Assembly: GCA_904394195.1 (NCBI GenBank)
Contig: CAJFNH010000019.1
Location: forward strand, 1-13,868
Direction: 5' to 3'
Length of the DNA: 13,868 nt
From: Candidatus Gallimonas caecicola
GTDB taxonomy: Bacteria; Bacillota; Clostridia; Christensenellales; Borkfalkiaceae
Part shown: piece after piece, positions 1 to 6,034 of the stretch
Layout of the letters: each line of letters starts with the position of its first letter
How positions within the stretch are numbered: position 1 is the stretch's first letter
The notes under the pieces: generated by a model
The model's input: only the letters and a program-made list of their open reading frames with translations
Told to the model about the DNA's origin: nothing
The model's database searches: none
Program-made: the position numbers and the translations under genes

Positions 1-2
1 CC

Positions 3-1814
3 GCGATTTCGTCTGTCCCTGCCCTCTTCATGGAGCAGTTGTATACGCTGCTTGGCGATGCGACAAATCCGGGCAATCCCGCCCATCTCGGACAAACGCT
101 CCCTTGGGCGGAAGTTGCGCCCGCTGTGGCAGGGATCATGGGATTGCTCATCGGCATGTATGCCGTCTCGCTTATTGCGGGCGCCGTGTATACGCAGCTG
201 ATGGCGATCATCACGCAGGGATATCTGCGTAAGATGCGTGAGCAGATGTTCAACGGTATGCAGGATCTTCCCATCCGCTACTTCGATACGCACAACCACG
301 GCGATATCATGAGTTATTATACGAACGATATCGATACGCTTCGACAGATGATCGCACAGAGCATCCCTCAACTGCTCATTTCGGGCATCATGTGCCTGAC
401 GTTGCTCGGGATCATGCTCTATTTCAGCGTCTATCTGACGCTTGTCATTCTTGTCGGCATCGTCGCTATCGTGTTTGTCACCAAACTTGTGGGCGGCGGC
501 GCAAGCAAGTTCTTCCTTGCTACCCAGCGTGCAGTGGCGCGCACAGAGGGCTTCGTGGAGGAAATGATGCAGGGACAGAAGATTATCAAGGTGTTCTGCC
601 ACGAAGAGGAAACAAAGGCGGATTTCGACAAGGTCAACGGCTATCATTTCGAACAGACGGATAAGGCAAACCGTTACGCCAACATGCTCATGCCCATCAT
701 TGCCAACATCGGCAACGTCATGTATGTTGTCGTTGCCATTCTCGGGGCTGTCTTTGCTGCAAACGGGTTTGAAAATATCAGCGTCGTGGGAATGAGCCTG
801 TTTACACCCGCGCTGATCGTTTCTTTCCTGCAGACAACGCGTCAGTTCTCCAACAACATCGGTCAGGTATCCAATCAGATCAATTCGGTCGTCATGGGTA
901 TCGCGGGTGCACAGCGCATCATTTCTCTCATTGACGAACAGCCCGAAGCGGATGAAGGATATGTCACGCTCGTCAATGCGCGGGAAGTCAACGGGCAGCT
1001 CACCGAGTGTGAAGAGCGCACGGGAATGTGGGCGTGGAAACACCCGCACAAGGCGGATGGCTCCGTCACATATACCAGGCTGGAAGGCGATGTGCGCCTG
1101 TTCAACGTGGACTTCGGATATGTGCCTGAAAAGATCGTTCTGCATGATATCAGTCTGTACGCAAAGCCCGGGCAGAAAGTTGCGTTTGTCGGCGCGACGG
1201 GCGCGGGCAAGACGACCATCACCAATCTGCTGACGCGCTTCTATGATATCGCAGACGGCAAGATCCGCTATGACGGCATCAATATCAACAAGATCAGGAA
1301 GGGAGATCTGCGCCGGTCTTTGGGCATGGTGCTGCAGGATACCAACCTGTTTACGGGTACGGTCATGGACAATATCCGCTACGGCAGGCTGGATGCAACG
1401 GACGAGGAGTGCGTTGCTGCGGCAAAGCTCGTTGGCGCAGACGACTTCATCACCCGTCTTCCGGAGGGCTATAATACGATGCTCTACCAGAACGGCGCAA
1501 ATCTTTCGCAGGGACAGCGTCAGCTGTTGTCCATTGCCCGTGCGGCAGTCGCCGATCCTCCCGTCATGATCCTGGACGAGGCGACTTCCTCCATCGATAC
1601 CCGCACCGAGGCGATCGTACAGCGCGGTATGGATAAGCTGATGGAGGGAAGAACGGTGTTTGTCATTGCGCATAGACTGTCCACGGTGCGCAACTCCAAT
1701 GTCATCATGGTGCTTGAGCACGGCCGCATTATCGAGCGCGGCACGCACGAACAGCTCATCGCACAAAAGGGCAAATATTATCAGCTCTATACGGGTGCGT
1801 TTGAATTGGAATGA
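3..1814 (+). CDS. ABC exporter subunit, fused membrane and ATPase domains (TM288-like), 5'-partial
   Basis: This is an ATP-driven exporter half-transporter of the multidrug/lipid type, acting in the cytoplasmic membrane. The frame is open from the window edge, so the first visible Met (base 30) is probably internal and the first membrane helix is cut off. Numbering from that Met, the membrane domain covers about residues 30-300. Walker A GATGAGKTT is at 388-396, the signature LSQGQ at 492-496, the Walker B aspartate and catalytic Glu at 516-517, and the H-loop His at 548. Residues of about 305-352, between the two domains, form an insert containing the motif WAWKHPH, which I remember from Clostridia exporters. 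The LSQGQ signature with an intact catalytic Glu matches the TM288 side of TM287/TM288-type heterodimers, so a TM287-like partner is probably encoded just upstream (inference). The substrate cannot be told from sequence. A hairpin and a terminator follow directly. Confidence 0.93.
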   Translation, partial: AISSVPALFMEQLYTLLGDATNPGNPAHLGQTLPWAEVAPAVAGIMGLLIGMYAVSLIAGAVYTQLMAIITQGYLRKMREQMFNGMQDLPIRYFDTHNHGDIMSYYTNDIDTLRQMIAQSIPQLLISGIMCLTLLGIMLYFSVYLTLVILVGIVAIVFVTKLVGGGASKFFLATQRAVARTEGFVEEMMQGQKIIKVFCHEEETKADFDKVNGYHFEQTDKANRYANMLMPIIANIGNVMYVVVAILGAVFAANGFENISVVGMSLFTPALIVSFLQTTRQFSNNIGQVSNQINSVVMGIAGAQRIISLIDEQPEADEGYVTLVNAREVNGQLTECEERTGMWAWKHPHKADGSVTYTRLEGDVRLFNVDFGYVPEKIVLHDISLYAKPGQKVAFVGATGAGKTTITNLLTRFYDIADGKIRYDGININKIRKGDLRRSLGMVLQDTNLFTGTVMDNIRYGRLDATDEECVAAAKLVGADDFITRLPEGYNTMLYQNGANLSQGQRQLLSIARAAVADPPVMILDEATSSIDTRTEAIVQRGMDKLMEGRTVFVIAHRLSTVRNSNVIMVLEHGRIIERGTHEQLIAQKGKYYQLYTGAFELE

Positions 1815-1820
1815 GTTCAC

Positions 1821-1852
1821 AGATTTCTTTTTGAACTGACAAAAAGAAATCT
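1821..1852. repeat. Perfect 12-bp inverted repeat just after the exporter stop codon
   Basis: Arms 1821-1832 (agatttcttttt) and 1841-1852 (aaaaagaaatct) are exact reverse complements around an 8-base loop (gaactgac). It begins six bases after the stop codon. No T-run follows on the + strand, so it is not a normal terminator. It could protect the 3' end of the exporter mRNA or be a small mobile or repeat remnant. Confidence 0.6.
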
Positions 1853-1867
1853 CGTGAGGAAAAAGAC

Positions 1868-1906
1868 AACCCGCGGGCACGCCTTTGGCTGACCGCGGGT
1901 TTTCCT
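1868..1906 (+). terminator. Probable intrinsic terminator of the exporter transcript
   Basis: A 9-bp GC-rich stem (aacccgcgg 1868-1876 with ccgcgggtt 1893-1901) has a 16-base loop that can form a small inner GCC/GGC pairing. It is followed by a short, interrupted T-tract (tttcct). It lies about 55 bases after the exporter stop. The weak T-tract lowers certainty. Confidence 0.6.
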
Positions 1907-2004
1907 CTGCGCGGGCAGTCGCAACGATATAGTGCCCGCGCATTCACCTTTCCGCGAAAGCCGCGTGAGCGTCAAATAGGGGCGCGCAGCGGAAGGCAAC
2001 CTTC

Positions 2005-2052
2005 CTTGCGCATAAGATTTAATAGCTTGTTCATGCAAATCTTTTTGCAAAG
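2005..2052 (+). repeat. Diverged direct repeat, copy 1
   Basis: Pattern CTTGCG, 5 variable bases, GATTTAATA, 4 variable bases, GTTCAT, a variable stretch, then TTTGCAA. The same ordered blocks occur at 2376-2419. A compact hairpin (1984-2011) immediately precedes and partly overlaps this copy. Confidence 0.5.
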
Positions 2053-2111
2053 GTAAAAATCTTTGCCGTTAGCTGCGGTTAAAATGATTCCGTGATTTGA
2101 AGAAAAACGCC

Positions 2112-2143
2112 GAAGGAGCTGCCCCGAAAGGTGCGGCTCCTTC
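2112..2143. other. Strong stem-loop capped by CC-GAAA-GG, possible minus-strand terminator
   Basis: Arms 2112-2122 (gaaggagctgc) and 2133-2143 (gcggctccttc) pair over 11 bp with one G-U pair. The loop can close further as cc-gaaa-gg, a GNRA-like cap. No T-run follows on the + strand. Read on the minus strand, a run of five T follows four bases after the stem, so it could end a leftward transcript. No leftward gene is visible, so the role is open. Confidence 0.45.
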
Positions 2144-2180
2144 TCGTTAGTCTCACACGGGCAGACCCTGTGTTTGGCAT

Positions 2181-2208
2181 GGTTTTTGCCCTGCCGATGG
2201 CAAAAACC
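2181..2208. repeat. Perfect 10-bp inverted repeat with 8-base loop
   Basis: Arms 2181-2190 (ggtttttgcc) and 2199-2208 (ggcaaaaacc) are exact reverse complements around ctgccgat. No T-tract follows. The perfect stem and 8-base loop match the geometry of the inverted repeat at 1821-1852, although the sequences differ. Confidence 0.5.
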
Positions 2209-2375
2209 TCAGTTCGGGCTTTCAGTGTATGCACGAGTCGAAAATGTTATAAGCAAGACATTTTTGCCTGCCCGATGCGAGGAGAAAGCCTTGCTTGCAG
2301 GTGGGATTCGATGAAGCGGCGCACAAGAGTCAAAGGTTCGACATGGCGCAAAATTCCATTTGCGCGAGACATCTG

Positions 2376-2419
2376 CTTGCGTGCGTGATTTAATATCATG
2401 TTCATATGAACTTTGCAAG
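2376..2419 (+). repeat. Diverged direct repeat, copy 2
   Basis: It carries CTTGCG, GATTTAATA, GTTCAT and TTTGCAA in the same order as 2005-2052, offset by 371 bases. It contains the exact palindrome gttcatatgaac (2400-2411). A hairpin with the same relative placement (2346-2365) lies just before it. Confidence 0.5.
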
Positions 2420-2441
2420 AGAACCACTTTCATTTATACCT

Positions 2442-2491
2442 TCCCTTTGTAAAGGAGAACTTTTTTGCCTCCCCATTGTAAGGGGAGGGCA
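2442..2491. repeat. REP-like pair of small stem-loops sharing TTGTAA in the turn
   Basis: A weak stem-loop (cctt-tgta-aagg, 2444-2455) is followed by a T-run (2461-2466). A stronger one follows: cctcccc 2468-2474 pairs with ggggagg 2482-2488 around attgtaa, extendable by two pairs past a bulge. Both turns centre on TTGTAA. Similar CCCTTTGTAAAGGG-like palindromes are common between genes in gut Clostridia (from memory, not checked). Confidence 0.45.
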
Positions 2492-2580
2492 GGGTGGGGC
2501 AGACAAATATGCCCTTCGCATTAAGGCATGTTAAATGCGATTTTGCCTGCGCACATAAACAGATTGCAAGGGCGGCTTTC

Positions 2581-2610
2581 GGGCGGCGCCATGGTGTATG
2601 TGCGCCGCCC
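2581..2610 (+). other. GC-rich stem-loop directly upstream of the spoIVA promoter
   Basis: Arms gggcggcgc (2581-2589) and gcgccgccc (2602-2610) are perfectly paired, and the loop can add cat/atg pairs past a one-base bulge. The following gtcatatttt gives a short T-tract, so it may insulate the promoter by ending transcripts from the intergenic region. Its T-tract overlaps the -35 box of the sigma-E-type promoter. Confidence 0.45.
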
Positions 2611-2611
2611 G

Positions 2612-2640
2612 TCATATTTTGTCTGCCTGTCGCATACAGT
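2612..2640 (+). promoter_or_regulatory. Sigma-E-type (mother-cell) promoter of spoIVA
   Basis: The -35-like TCATATT (2612-2618) is separated by 14 bases from the -10-like CATACAGT (2633-2640). The known Bacillus subtilis sigma-E consensus is roughly kmATAww, 13-15 bases, CATACAhT; only the G before the last T differs. Transcription would start near 2647, about 33 bases before the spoIVA ATG. spoIVA is a classic sigma-E target, so location and sequence agree. Confidence 0.75.
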
Positions 2641-2679
2641 ATTTCAGCAATGTTTTTTTGCGGAGGGCAGGAATACGGT

Positions 2680-4146
2680 ATGAAGTCATTCGGGGTATAT
2701 GAGGACATCGCAACGCGGACGGGCGGGGATATCTACATCGGCGTGGTGGGTCCCGTCCGGACGGGGAAATCCACCTTTATCAAGAAGTTCATGCAGGAGC
2801 TCGTGCTCCCGCAGGTGACGGGCGCCAAAAAGAAACGCTATACGGACGAACTTCCGCAGGCTGCAAGCGGTCGCACCGTTATGACCACCGAGCCCAAGTT
2901 CGTTCCGGAGGAGGCTGCGCAGCTCAAGGTGAAGGACGCGGTGGCGCGCGTAAGGCTCATCGACTGCGTGGGCTTTCCCGTCGAGGGGGCGACCGGCTTT
3001 GAAGAGGACGGCGTGCCCCGTCTTGTGCGTACGCCGTGGAACGAGGAAAGCATTCCCTTCGGGCAGGCGGCGGAGGACGGCACGCGCCGCGTCATCCGCG
3101 ATCATTCCACCATCGGCATCCTTGTGACAACGGACGGCAGCGTCACCGATCTGCCCCGCTCTGCCTATGAGGGAGCGGAGGAGAAGGCGCAGGCAGAACT
3201 GCATGCGCTGGGGAAGCCCTATGTCATCGTGCTCAACTGCCGCGATGGCGCTGCGGCGGAGGAACTTCGCGCCGAATTGCAGGAAAAGTATGCGGCGCCC
3301 GTGCTTGCATTCAACGTAGAGGAGGCGGACGCGGCAAAACTCATTTCGGTGCTCGAACGGGTGCTCTATGAATTTCCCGTTGCCTGCGTGGACATCGACC
3401 TGCCTGACTGGATGCGCATCCTCGGGGCGGAGAGTCCGATCATTTCAGAGATCCTTTCGGGTGTGCGTTCGGTTGCGCCTTCGCTCGTGAAAATGAGTGA
3501 CTGCGCTCTGCTCGATACGCTGTATTCGGACAGCGAGCGGCTGCTTCCGCCCGCCGATATCCGGATGGATGCCGCAACGGGGCGCGTGCATTGCCGTGTG
3601 CAGGCAAAGGAAGGCGTCTTTTATTCGGTGCTCGGCGAACAGTGCGGCGAGGACCTTTCGGACGACCTCTCGCTCATGCGTTTCTGCACGCATCTTTCCG
3701 TGGCAAAAAAGCTGTATGACCGCGTCGAGCAGGCGTTTGCCGATGCGCAGGAGTTTGGCTACGGCATCGTTCCAACCGAAGAAGAGGCGATGCACCTTGC
3801 CGAGCCTGCGCTCGTCAGGCGGGGCGGCAGAGTGGGGGTGAGCCTTCGGGCGGATGCACCCAGCTATCATGTGATCCGCGTGGATGTGCGCGGGGAAGTG
3901 CGCCCCGCTCTCGGTACGCAGGAGCAGAGCGCCGCATTTGTCAAACAGCTCTCCGAAAGCCTTGAGCAGGATCCCGAACGGGCGTGGAACACCAACATGT
4001 TCGGACGCACGCTGAAGGAAACGCTCGGCGAGGAGCTGGTTGCCAAAAACCGTTCGATGGATGAAACGGCGCAGCGCAAGATGCGTCGCACGCTCACCAA
4101 GATCGTCAACGAAGGAAAGGGCGGCGTCATCTGCATCTTACTATAA
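2680..4146 (+). CDS. spoIVA: Stage IV sporulation protein A, spore-coat basement-layer ATPase
   Basis: SpoIVA is made in the mother cell, binds the forespore surface with the help of SpoVM, and polymerises by ATP hydrolysis into the platform on which the coat assembles. The 488 residues match the usual length (492 in B. subtilis). The N-terminus has the family pattern TGGDIYIGVVG. The Walker A loop GPVRTGKST is at residues 24-32 (family form GAVRTGKST, so Pro replaces Ala here). The sensor-threonine segment MTTEPKF starts at 68, and the Walker B-like LIDCVG has Asp95. The C-terminus ends NEGKGGVICILL, close to the family's NEGSGGLIAIIL. I chose the ATG at 2680 because family similarity starts there, GGAGGG lies at 2662-2667, and a longer in-frame start would fall upstream of the promoter. 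It is transcribed alone between its own promoter and a strong terminator. Confidence 0.97.
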   Translation: MKSFGVYEDIATRTGGDIYIGVVGPVRTGKSTFIKKFMQELVLPQVTGAKKKRYTDELPQAASGRTVMTTEPKFVPEEAAQLKVKDAVARVRLIDCVGFPVEGATGFEEDGVPRLVRTPWNEESIPFGQAAEDGTRRVIRDHSTIGILVTTDGSVTDLPRSAYEGAEEKAQAELHALGKPYVIVLNCRDGAAAEELRAELQEKYAAPVLAFNVEEADAAKLISVLERVLYEFPVACVDIDLPDWMRILGAESPIISEILSGVRSVAPSLVKMSDCALLDTLYSDSERLLPPADIRMDAATGRVHCRVQAKEGVFYSVLGEQCGEDLSDDLSLMRFCTHLSVAKKLYDRVEQAFADAQEFGYGIVPTEEEAMHLAEPALVRRGGRVGVSLRADAPSYHVIRVDVRGEVRPALGTQEQSAAFVKQLSESLEQDPERAWNTNMFGRTLKETLGEELVAKNRSMDETAQRKMRRTLTKIVNEGKGGVICILL

Positions 4147-4179
4147 GTATTATTTATGTCTGATCGATCAAGATAACAG

Positions 4180-4216
4180 GGAGTTCTGCCGTGATGGCCC
4201 GGCAGAACTCCTTTTA
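4180..4216 (+). terminator. Intrinsic terminator after spoIVA
   Basis: A perfect 11-bp stem (ggagttctgcc 4180-4190 with ggcagaactcc 4201-4211) has a 10-base loop and is followed by ttttaactt. A palindrome, tgatcgatca (4161-4170), lies between the stop codon and the stem, with no assigned role. Confidence 0.88.
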
Positions 4217-4268
4217 ACTTACACCGTATGGATTATTTTGTTCTGCTATAAAAATTTTGGCGAAAGTA

Positions 4269-4299
4269 TTGACAAGCAAGGGGTACTCTGTGATATAAT
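4269..4299 (+). promoter_or_regulatory. Sigma-A promoter for the L15-like membrane protein gene
   Basis: A perfect -35 TTGACA (4269-4274) and perfect -10 TATAAT (4294-4299) are separated by 19 bases. TG one base before the -10 (4291-4292) makes it an extended -10, which can compensate for the long spacer. The expected start is near 4306, only about 25 bases before the ATG. This suggests steady vegetative expression, unlike the sporulation gene before it. Confidence 0.8.
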
Positions 4300-4330
4300 A
4301 CATTCTGATAAGTATGGAGGTGAAAAAAAT

Positions 4331-5866
4331 ATGGCTCTTCTGTTGTTGGCGATCACCCCGCTGCATATCATTCTGTTTGCGGTCGTCGGTTTTTTATTGG
4401 CGCTGCTCATTCTGCTTGCCGTCATTTTTGCCTGCGGAAAAAAACGCAGCAATGGCGAAAACGATGGTGAAGAGGAGAAGGACGCGCCCGCATCTTCTTC
4501 CCCGGAAAGCCCGCGCACGGACGATGCGTCCGTTCCCGGCGGGCAGACTTCGGAGGAGCTGCCCGAAGAAGTTTTTTCTGCCGCCGTGCAAAGCCCGGCT
4601 ATGATTGCGGAGCAGCCGGTGGAAACCCCTGCTGATGAAGTTCCCGAGAGCGAAGCGCAGCGATCGTTTCCCGCCGCAGACGAGGCTCCCGCGGTCGGAG
4701 CGCAGCAATCGGCGGAGGTCCCTTCGGACGAAGAGACGCAGGGCGGTCAGATGCTTTCCGAACGGGAGCGGGCTTCTGCAGGCGGTGAAGTCCGTCCGCC
4801 GGAAGAGGGGAGGGAAGAGATCTTGCAGCCTGCCCCTACCGATGCGCAGGACGACGCGCAGGATAAGCCCGTGCGCGTGTCCTATGTCGCGGAGGACGGC
4901 TGGTTTGTGCGCGTACGCTACGATAAGAGCTTTGAGGCAAAACTCATTCAGGGGGACGAGGCGCTCAAAAAGTGGTATTCTGCGCTCAAGAATGAGCTGC
5001 TCTCCTATCAGAAGGTGACGGCGCGCCGCAGTTGGCAGCATGAGGCGTTCCGCCTTGGCAGAACGACCATCGCCAAGTTCGTCATCCGCGGCAAGACGCT
5101 GCGCCTTTATCTGGCGCTCTCTCCTGCGCGGTATGAGGGCAGCAAATATCTTGTGGAAGACGCCTCCGAACACGCCAAGTTCGAAAAGACGCCCCTTCTT
5201 TATCGCATCAGAAATGACAGGCGCTGCCGCTATGCGGCGGATCTTATCGCAGCGGCCGTTGCAGCGGCGAACGGTATCCGCGGGGAAGCGCAGCCGCAGG
5301 ACTATTCCGCAATTCCATTTGAGGATACGGCTTCGCTCATCGAGCGCGGACTTGTGCGCATTGTGGAAGTGCGCCGTCGCACGGACGGCGCGGGCGGAAC
5401 GCAGTTGCCGGAGGACTTCGCGGATCCTGAAGATCCGGAGGAGGACGACCTGCCCGGCGAGGACGTGGAACAGCCCGAGGAGCCGGAGGAGGCGCCCGCG
5501 CCCGTTCCGGAGCCCGAACGGGAGAGCGATCCTTCGGCGGAGCATCGCGTGAGCGTGACGGCTGCCGAACGGTTGATGACGGACGAGGAGGCGCTCATTC
5601 TTCCCGCAGAGCGCTCAAGCGATAATTTCCGCCAGACGATCGTCAATATCGATACGCTCGGCGAATATTTTTCGGACGGAGAACGCGTCACCATCGACGA
5701 GATGCGCGAGCGGATTCCGTTTTTCGATAAGCGTGCAACGGCCGTCAAAGTGCTTGCCCGCGGCGTGCTCACCAAGACGCTCGAGGTGGAGGCGGACGAC
5801 TTTTCGCTTGCGGCAGTCAAAATGATCCTGCTGCTCGGCGGCAAGGCATATGTGCGCGGAAAATAA
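4331..5866 (+). CDS. Membrane-anchored acidic protein with a C-terminal ribosomal-L15-like domain
   Basis: The product has 511 residues and an unknown function. Residues 10-34 form one hydrophobic helix followed by the positive run KKR, predicting an N-terminal anchor with the rest in the cytoplasm. Residues 38-178 are an acidic Pro/Glu/Ala-rich linker. Residues 180-315 form a compact domain with the pattern FEAKLIQ, KNELLSYQKV, RGKTLRLYLAL and KYLVEDAS; I recall this domain from many Clostridia and Erysipelotrichales proteins of unknown role. A second acidic linker covers about 350-430. Residues 436-511 (VNIDTL, VKVLARG, L-VEADDFS, LLLGGKAYV) resemble the C-terminal half of ribosomal protein L15 (uL15: VN-DTL, VKILG-G, LTVKA-KFSASA, AAGG). 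The start at ATG 4331 is supported by GGAGGTG at 4316-4322 and the promoter just upstream. It could be a ribosome- or rRNA-linked membrane factor, but that is only inference. Confidence 0.88.
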   Translation: MALLLLAITPLHIILFAVVGFLLALLILLAVIFACGKKRSNGENDGEEEKDAPASSSPESPRTDDASVPGGQTSEELPEEVFSAAVQSPAMIAEQPVETPADEVPESEAQRSFPAADEAPAVGAQQSAEVPSDEETQGGQMLSERERASAGGEVRPPEEGREEILQPAPTDAQDDAQDKPVRVSYVAEDGWFVRVRYDKSFEAKLIQGDEALKKWYSALKNELLSYQKVTARRSWQHEAFRLGRTTIAKFVIRGKTLRLYLALSPARYEGSKYLVEDASEHAKFEKTPLLYRIRNDRRCRYAADLIAAAVAAANGIRGEAQPQDYSAIPFEDTASLIERGLVRIVEVRRRTDGAGGTQLPEDFADPEDPEEDDLPGEDVEQPEEPEEAPAPVPEPERESDPSAEHRVSVTAAERLMTDEEALILPAERSSDNFRQTIVNIDTLGEYFSDGERVTIDEMRERIPFFDKRATAVKVLARGVLTKTLEVEADDFSLAAVKMILLLGGKAYVRGK

Positions 5867-5878
5867 ATCGGGAAGGCT

Positions 5879-5906
5879 GCGGCGCGTCATTTGCTTGACG
5901 CGCCGC
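5879..5906 (+). terminator. Perfect GC-rich hairpin after the L15-like gene, possible terminator
   Basis: An 11-bp perfect stem (gcggcgcgtca 5879-5889 with tgacgcgccgc 5896-5906) has a 6-base loop and starts 12 bases after the stop codon. It lacks a T-run, so termination would be weak or of another type. Its 3' arm contains most of the -35 box of the next promoter. Confidence 0.5.
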
Positions 5907-5923
5907 TCCGATTGTAGTATAAT
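5895..5923 (+). promoter_or_regulatory. Sigma-A promoter of the TM1266/ABC importer operon
   Basis: -35 TTGACG (5895-5900), a spacer of exactly 17 bases, and a perfect -10 TATAAT (5918-5923). Transcription should start near 5930, leaving a leader of about 105 bases. The -35 box sits in the loop and 3' arm of the preceding hairpin. Confidence 0.82.
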
Positions 5924-5929
5924 GTTCCC

Positions 5930-6034
5930 TGCCTGAACGGAAAGAGCGGTCTGACCGTAAAGGGGACGAGCAAAAAAAGATACGCACACGGTGCGTTCTC
6001 TCCCCATGTCCGCGCGGGCATGGGGAGAATTTTT
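5930..6034 (+). promoter_or_regulatory. Structured leader ending in a terminator/SD-sequestering hairpin, riboswitch-like
   Basis: The predicted leader can fold into cggt/accg (5947-5957), a tight acgcac/gtgcgt hairpin (5982-5996), and a strong hairpin pairing tctccccatg (5999-6008) with catggggaga (6019-6028). Inner pairs close on a gcgc loop. A T-run (6030-6034) follows directly and abuts the ATG at 6035, so the last hairpin looks like an intrinsic terminator. It also buries the GGGGAG ribosome binding site (6022-6027). The segment gggga (5962-5966) could pair with tcccc (6001-6005) as a short anti-terminator. I recognise no known riboswitch class, and there is no TPP-type CTGAGA core although the downstream importer is ThiXYZ-like. 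Confidence 0.55.

Larger units (their letters stand above)
1815..2679. other. Gene-free, hairpin-rich intergenic region of about 860 bases
   Basis: I see no credible protein here. The few short open frames lack ribosome binding sites and recognisable protein features. The stretch holds at least seven perfect or near-perfect stem-loops: 1821-1852, 1868-1901, 1908-1942 (10 bp, tgcgcgggca/tgcccgcgca), 1984-2011 (two stacked stems), 2112-2143, 2181-2208, 2346-2365 (gcgcaaa/tttgcgc) and 2581-2610. It also holds a diverged two-copy direct repeat and a REP-like stem-loop pair. The promoter of the sporulation gene downstream lies at its end. It may be a structured RNA, a nest of dispersed repeats, or the remnant of a small non-autonomous element. 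Confidence 0.6.

Noticed and set aside
2305..2350. Possible tRNA suggested by ggttcga/gattcgat strings
   Set aside because: No acceptor stem, D-arm or anticodon arm can be drawn around either string.
2131..2388. 85-codon + frame in the intergenic region
   Set aside because: It has no ribosome binding site, starts inside a hairpin arm, has no protein-like hydrophobic pattern and crosses several stem-loops. It looks like repeat sequence that happens to stay open.
2494..2679. Longer N-terminus for spoIVA starting at 2494
   Set aside because: The extra 62 residues would cover the predicted promoter and repeats and do not resemble SpoIVA; the family start matches 2680.
4394..5545. 383-codon minus-strand open frame
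   Set aside because: It mirrors the acidic L15-like protein gene; the product is Arg-rich noise and lacks a start signal.
5930..6034. TPP riboswitch ahead of a ThiXYZ-like importer
   Set aside because: The conserved CTGAGA core and its paired helper segment are absent, and the leader is too short for the usual three-way junction plus expression platform.
6020..6034. Alternative ATG at 6020 for the TM1266 gene
   Set aside because: It lies in the 3' arm of the leader hairpin with no ribosome binding site upstream, and family similarity begins after 6035.
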